This document shows, in pieces, positions 14,410-17,234 of a stretch of DNA of 17,234 nucleotides. The number at the start of each line of letters is the position of its first letter. Positions within the stretch are counted from its first letter, which is position 1. The stretch comes from an uncultured Acidimicrobiaceae bacterium (lineage in GTDB: Bacteria; Actinomycetota; Acidimicrobiia; Acidimicrobiales; UBA8592). A program made the position numbers and the translations under genes. Below the pieces are notes generated by a model, which saw only the letters and a list, made by a program, of their open reading frames with translations, was not told the DNA's origin and ran no database searches. The stretch is taken from positions 1 through 17,234 of the forward strand of contig CAJWET010000015.1 in assembly GCA_913031515.1 (NCBI GenBank), given 5' to 3'.

Positions 14410-15006
14410 GTGGCCCAACGAAGGCCGATTGATGTAGCAGCAACAAAGTTTTACGGAGCGATGATTGTGTCGACCGTAGGGATGTTTGCCGTTATTGCTG
14501 TTTGGGTCGGATTAACGAGAAATTCTAATGGGAGGCAGTTCCCCTATCTCAACACAGCGTTCGTTTTAAGCTGGCTTATTTCCGTGATTCTGATTGCCGG
14601 AATTTTAGAGTATGCACGGCGGCGGCCGGTAGATGCGAAGTTAACTTGGGGAGAGGCAAATCTATGGGCGTTCTATGTTTTCTTACTCCTGTTTTGGATT
14701 TATGGTGTGCTCCCTCATCAATGGCTTACATTTGCTAGTAACGACTTGGCTTGGCGGGCTGACCGTGAGCTGATAGGCCCAACAGGAATTGGATTTACAA
14801 ATGGTGAGGGACTCTTTCAGTGGGCGTTGCCCTTTAAACTAAATTATCTCGTTGTTGGAGATTTGATCGTAGTTGTAATCTATGGATTGGGACTGGTAGC
14901 AAATGTTGCACTTTGGTCAATATGGCAAAATCGCGGCAAAGAAGCCCCTCCAGAAATTGAAACGTCTACTTATGGGCGGCCAATTCTTCGTGAAGGAGCG
15001 TCATAA
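14410..15006 (+). CDS. Unrecognised four-helix membrane subunit of the cytochrome b operon
   Basis: A 198-residue protein with four hydrophobic segments at about residues 17-36, 50-68, 83-101 and 145-172, and a polar C-terminal tail. Between helices 3 and 4 lies a well-defined loop containing L-P-H-Q-W-L-T-F (101-108) and W-R-A-D-R-E-L (115-121). The single histidine in it could contact a haem or quinone, but nothing shows that. I do not recognise the family. GTG 14410 is chosen over GTG 14383 because GAGGGG ends eight bases upstream. Its stop overlaps the next ATG (TAATG), so it is coupled to the ferredoxin and is very probably a subunit of the same complex. It could be the membrane anchor for the iron-sulfur protein. 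Confidence 0.72.
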   Translation: MAQRRPIDVAATKFYGAMIVSTVGMFAVIAVWVGLTRNSNGRQFPYLNTAFVLSWLISVILIAGILEYARRRPVDAKLTWGEANLWAFYVFLLLFWIYGVLPHQWLTFASNDLAWRADRELIGPTGIGFTNGEGLFQWALPFKLNYLVVGDLIVVVIYGLGLVANVALWSIWQNRGKEAPPEIETSTYGRPILREGAS

Positions 15007-15422
15007 TGGGAGCACTTGACGCCAATCCACCACTGCCAGAATTTCGAGATGATTACGTCCTTCAAGAAGTTGATGCGGAGTGGCTATCTAAGGCGGTCAA
15101 ACCAAAGCAATTCATTCATATCGATCAATCCGAGTGCATCATGTGCGAAGGATGTGTCGATATCTGTCCTTGGAAATGCATATTTATGGTAAGACCAGAA
15201 GCAATTTCTGAAGCTATTGGGACTGAACTCCCTGGTGAAGACCCATCAGATCATGTGATTTTCACAATCGACGACGATGTATGTACCCGATGTGCATTAT
15301 GTGTTGATAGATGTCCTACTGGAGTCATTATTCTTGGTAAATTAGACGACCCCCCAGCCAGTGGTGATGCTCACCAGAGGATGCCAACTTATGGCTATGG
15401 ATATGGGATGCGTTTGGGGTAA
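15006..15422 (+). CDS. Ferredoxin-type protein with two 4Fe-4S clusters
   Basis: A 138-residue soluble iron-sulfur protein. Cluster one uses C44, C47, C50 and C54 (C-I-M-C-E-G-C-V-D-I-C-P), with another cysteine, C58, just after. Cluster two uses C93, C96, C99 and C103 (C-T-R-C-A-L-C-V-D-R-C-P-T-G). The 38-residue gap between the motifs is longer than in small bacterial ferredoxins. An N-terminal extension of about 40 residues and a Y-G-Y-G-Y-G tail suggest a docked subunit rather than a free carrier. There is no signal peptide or twin-arginine motif, so it acts on the cytoplasmic side. It overlaps the upstream membrane gene by one base and is followed 48 bases on by cytochrome b. It occupies the place a Rieske gene often has in such operons. 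Confidence 0.88.
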   Translation: MGALDANPPLPEFRDDYVLQEVDAEWLSKAVKPKQFIHIDQSECIMCEGCVDICPWKCIFMVRPEAISEAIGTELPGEDPSDHVIFTIDDDVCTRCALCVDRCPTGVIILGKLDDPPASGDAHQRMPTYGYGYGMRLG

Positions 15423-15470
15423 CTATGTTAGTTAGTTGGATTCTTCAAGCAGACGAGATAAGGAATTAAA

Positions 15471-16235
15471 GTGCCAAAGCAGTCAATAGGCGAAAAACTC
15501 AACGGCATTTCTGAGCAAATGAAATCCTCACAGGCATGGAACTCTATTTTTCGACCTGGTTCAATTTTCCGTAAAGGATATTCAGATAACCCGAGGAATC
15601 GTTCATATGTAGTCATGAATAGTCTGATCTACCATCTCCACCCTGTAAAGGTAAAGCGACATGCGGTAAAGGTGAGCTACACCCTTTGCTTAGGAGGATT
15701 AAGTTTCTTCCTTTTCATTCTTCTCACCGTTACAGGTATCTTTTTAATGTTTTTCTATCGGCCGACCGCTGCTCAGGCTTGGGACGATATCTACACACTC
15801 CAAACTTCTGTGACTTTCGGTCTCTTCGTCCGAAATATGCATCGTTGGACTGCTCACCTAATGGTGCTGACAGTGTTCTTACATATGGCTCGCGTTTTTT
15901 ATCACGGAGCATACAAAGCTCCACGGGAATTCAATTGGGTTATCGGCGTTATCCTTCTGACTCTGACACTCTTACTCTCATTCACTGGGTATTTGCTTCC
16001 ATGGGACCAACTAGCATTATGGGCGGTAACTGTCGGGACCAACATGATGGGGTACACCCCTGTTTTCGGTGATCAAGTACGTTTTGTTTTACTTGGAGGG
16101 GTGGAAATAGGTACCGATACCCTCCTCAGATGGTACGTCCTTCATGTTTTGATGCTCCCCTTCGTCGCAGTCATTTTTATGGCGATTCACTTTTGGCGAG
16201 TACGTAAAGATGGAGGTATTTCTGGCCCACTATAA
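15471..16235 (+). CDS. Cytochrome b, b6-type N-terminal half (QcrB/PetB-like)
   Basis: A 254-residue, four-helix haem protein that oxidises quinol in a split cytochrome b complex. Haem ligands are H124 and H138 in helix B (H-x13-H) and H225 and H240 in helix D (H-x14-H, the b6 spacing). G-Y-L-L-P-W-D-Q (173-180) and the C-terminal G-G-I-S-G-P-L match Bacillus QcrB and cyanobacterial PetB. C73 in L-C-L-G-G aligns with the cysteine that binds haem c_i in cytochrome b6. The first 55 or so residues are a hydrophilic extension. GTG 15471 has AAGGA six bases upstream. The second half of cytochrome b is the next gene. Quinone type is not shown; menaquinone is usual in actinobacteria. Confidence 0.93.
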   Translation: MPKQSIGEKLNGISEQMKSSQAWNSIFRPGSIFRKGYSDNPRNRSYVVMNSLIYHLHPVKVKRHAVKVSYTLCLGGLSFFLFILLTVTGIFLMFFYRPTAAQAWDDIYTLQTSVTFGLFVRNMHRWTAHLMVLTVFLHMARVFYHGAYKAPREFNWVIGVILLTLTLLLSFTGYLLPWDQLALWAVTVGTNMMGYTPVFGDQVRFVLLGGVEIGTDTLLRWYVLHVLMLPFVAVIFMAIHFWRVRKDGGISGPL

Positions 16236-16252
16236 GGCTGATGAAAATAACT

Positions 16253-16975
16253 ATGGCTGAAATTCCTGAACATCTTTTAAAACGAGCCCAAGAGGCACGA
16301 GATCGCCTACAAGGCGGAGATGATGGCGCGGCTCTGGAAGCAGAAGAGACATCTGAGAGCAAAATACCCGAGTACTTGCTCGAACGAAGTGTCGCTGCCA
16401 AAGATCGTGAAACAGTATCTCCCTCTGCCTCGCAAGTTGCAGGTTCCACTCTGCCACCGCCAGCTGGTACAGGTCCGGGAGGAAACACCCAAAGACTATT
16501 GACAGTCGTTAAGTCAGGGTCAATTCAGGACGTTAAACTCAAACCAGTAGATAAAGTCCATGTATGGCCTCATCTCCTAGTCGTTGAATTTGTTGCTGCT
16601 CTCGCTATAACAGCTTTTTCAACTATCTTTTCTATCTTTGTAAACGCACCTTTGTTGGAGCTTGCGAACTTTAATCAAACCCCGAACCCCTCTAAAGCAC
16701 CTTGGTATTTTCTAGGTTTGCAAGAACTTTTAACCATGTTTCATCCAATGGTCGCAGGCGTAACCATACCCGGATTGGCTCTTTTCTTATTGATCTTGGC
16801 TCCATACATTGATAAAAACCCTTCAAAAAAACCCGAAGATCGAAAATTCGCTATTGCACTTATGACGTTTCACCTGATGTTTTGGGCTGTACTAGTAATG
16901 ATCGGCTCTTTTTTCAGAGGGCCAGGATTCAACTTTATATTCCCTTGGGCGGATGGACTCTTCTTCGAACTATGA
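16253..16975 (+). CDS. Cytochrome b C-terminal half (subunit IV/QcrC-like) with duplicated N-terminal motif
   Basis: A 240-residue protein. Residues 102-240 form a subunit-IV-like three-helix module: helices at about 107-129, 167-186 and 199-221, with N-Q-T-P-N-P-S-K-A-P-W-Y-F-L-G-L-Q-E-L-L (141-160). The quinol-site P-E-W-Y signature of classical complexes is replaced by A-P-W-Y. The first 100 residues are a cytoplasmic, disordered-looking extension holding two copies of a short motif, I-P-E-H-L-L-K-R (4-11) and I-P-E-Y-L-L-E-R (38-45), both also matching the N terminus of the cytochrome c at 13911. ATG 16253 is preferred to ATG 16241 because it aligns these N termini exactly (M-x-E-I-P). 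No cytochrome c domain is fused at the C terminus, unlike Bacillus QcrC. The stop overlaps an out-of-frame ATG. Confidence 0.88.
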   Translation: MAEIPEHLLKRAQEARDRLQGGDDGAALEAEETSESKIPEYLLERSVAAKDRETVSPSASQVAGSTLPPPAGTGPGGNTQRLLTVVKSGSIQDVKLKPVDKVHVWPHLLVVEFVAALAITAFSTIFSIFVNAPLLELANFNQTPNPSKAPWYFLGLQELLTMFHPMVAGVTIPGLALFLLILAPYIDKNPSKKPEDRKFAIALMTFHLMFWAVLVMIGSFFRGPGFNFIFPWADGLFFEL

Positions 16976-17021
16976 GTAGCCCTTCCTTCTCCGATACAGC
17001 GATAGCCACCTCAAACCTAAT

Positions 17022-17234
17022 GTGCCATGGGGAGTTTTCGTGGTAGTGCTATCCTTCGCTATCCCAGCGGTCGTATTTCTTGCCGCCTTACTGGTCTTCG
17101 CAGCATCACGTCGCAACGAAGCCGCAAGAGCTGAGGGACGCTTAAGCAAGGAAACCCTTCAACGCGATGCAAGTAGCGATAGAGCTGAGTCAACTGAAGC
17201 TGGACCATCCCAAGTCTCTGGAAAAGAAATCGAA
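17022..17234 (+). CDS. Small single-helix membrane protein, 3' end outside window
   Basis: An open reading frame of 71 codons runs off the window edge. From GTG 17022 it reads M-P-W-G-V-F, then one hydrophobic helix (about residues 6-27: V-V-V-L-S-F-A-I-P-A-V-V-F-L-A-A-L-L-V-F), then a highly charged tail rich in R, E, S and A. GTG 17040 is an alternative start; a TAG at 16977 limits the frame upstream. It is 46 bases after the subunit-IV stop in the same direction and so is probably a further gene of the operon. I do not recognise it; it resembles small accessory subunits of respiratory complexes in layout only. Confidence 0.55.
   Translation, partial: MPWGVFVVVLSFAIPAVVFLAALLVFAASRRNEAARAEGRLSKETLQRDASSDRAESTEAGPSQVSGKEIE

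Noticed and set aside
14410..15006. Assignment of the four-helix membrane protein as NrfD/PsrC-like
   Set aside because: NrfD-type proteins have about eight helices and roughly 300 or more residues; this protein has four helices and no shared motif that I can see.
15424..15468. 14-codon ORF between the ferredoxin and cytochrome b genes
   Set aside because: Too short, with no ribosome site; it merely ends at the AAGGAATTAA that serves cytochrome b.
16972..17046. 24-codon ORF whose ATG overlaps the subunit-IV stop (ATGA)
   Set aside because: The peptide is short and unremarkable, and the frame starting at 17022 with a clear membrane helix overlaps it and is more convincing.

Overview
The window looks like chromosome of a free-living actinobacterium of moderate G+C, most likely an uncultured Acidimicrobiia-type lineage. 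The actinobacterial signs are an MshA-type glycosyltransferase followed by a YbjN protein, proC followed by a BldC-like helix-turn-helix protein, and a hemA-hemC-hemD-hemB-hemL run. From memory, the same genes lie near each other in Mycobacterium tuberculosis. Placement below phylum is inference from gene content, moderate G+C and the split cytochrome b, not from a marker gene. No mobile element, CRISPR array or clear sign of recent transfer was seen.

Layout. 1-426 is the 3' end of a glycoside hydrolase family 3 gene. 511-584 is tRNA-Lys(TTT). 597-1217 (minus) is a histidine phosphatase. 1243-3226 (plus) is a tight run of a MoaD/ThiS-like ubiquitin-fold protein, the MshA-like glycosyltransferase and a YbjN protein. 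3286-5356 (plus) holds proC, the BldC-like regulator, a SAM hydroxide adenosyltransferase-family enzyme and an overlapping 29-residue membrane peptide. 5420-10837 (plus) is haem biosynthesis by the C5 route: a candidate short ORF, then hemA, hemC, hemD, hemB and hemL. This converts glutamyl-tRNA to 5-aminolevulinate (HemA, HemL) and then to uroporphyrinogen III (HemB, HemC, HemD). 10839-13911 (minus) carries a membrane-anchored cytochrome c, glucose-6-phosphate isomerase and a DUF2238-like membrane protein.

The right end is the most distinctive part. A divergent intergenic region (13912-14409) separates the cytochrome c gene from a plus-strand operon. That operon encodes an unrecognised four-helix membrane protein, a protein with two 4Fe-4S motifs, a b6-type cytochrome b carrying a cysteine at the position that binds haem c_i in cytochrome b6, a subunit-IV-like protein, and the start of a small single-helix protein cut by the window edge. 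No Rieske protein is visible. The cytochrome c and the subunit-IV protein share a short N-terminal motif (I-P-[DE]-x-L-L-x-R), which occurs twice in the latter. I infer a non-canonical quinol-oxidising cytochrome b complex in which a ferredoxin-type subunit and a tethered cytochrome c handle electron exit. The haem genes next door could supply its cofactors, but no co-regulation can be shown from the sequence.
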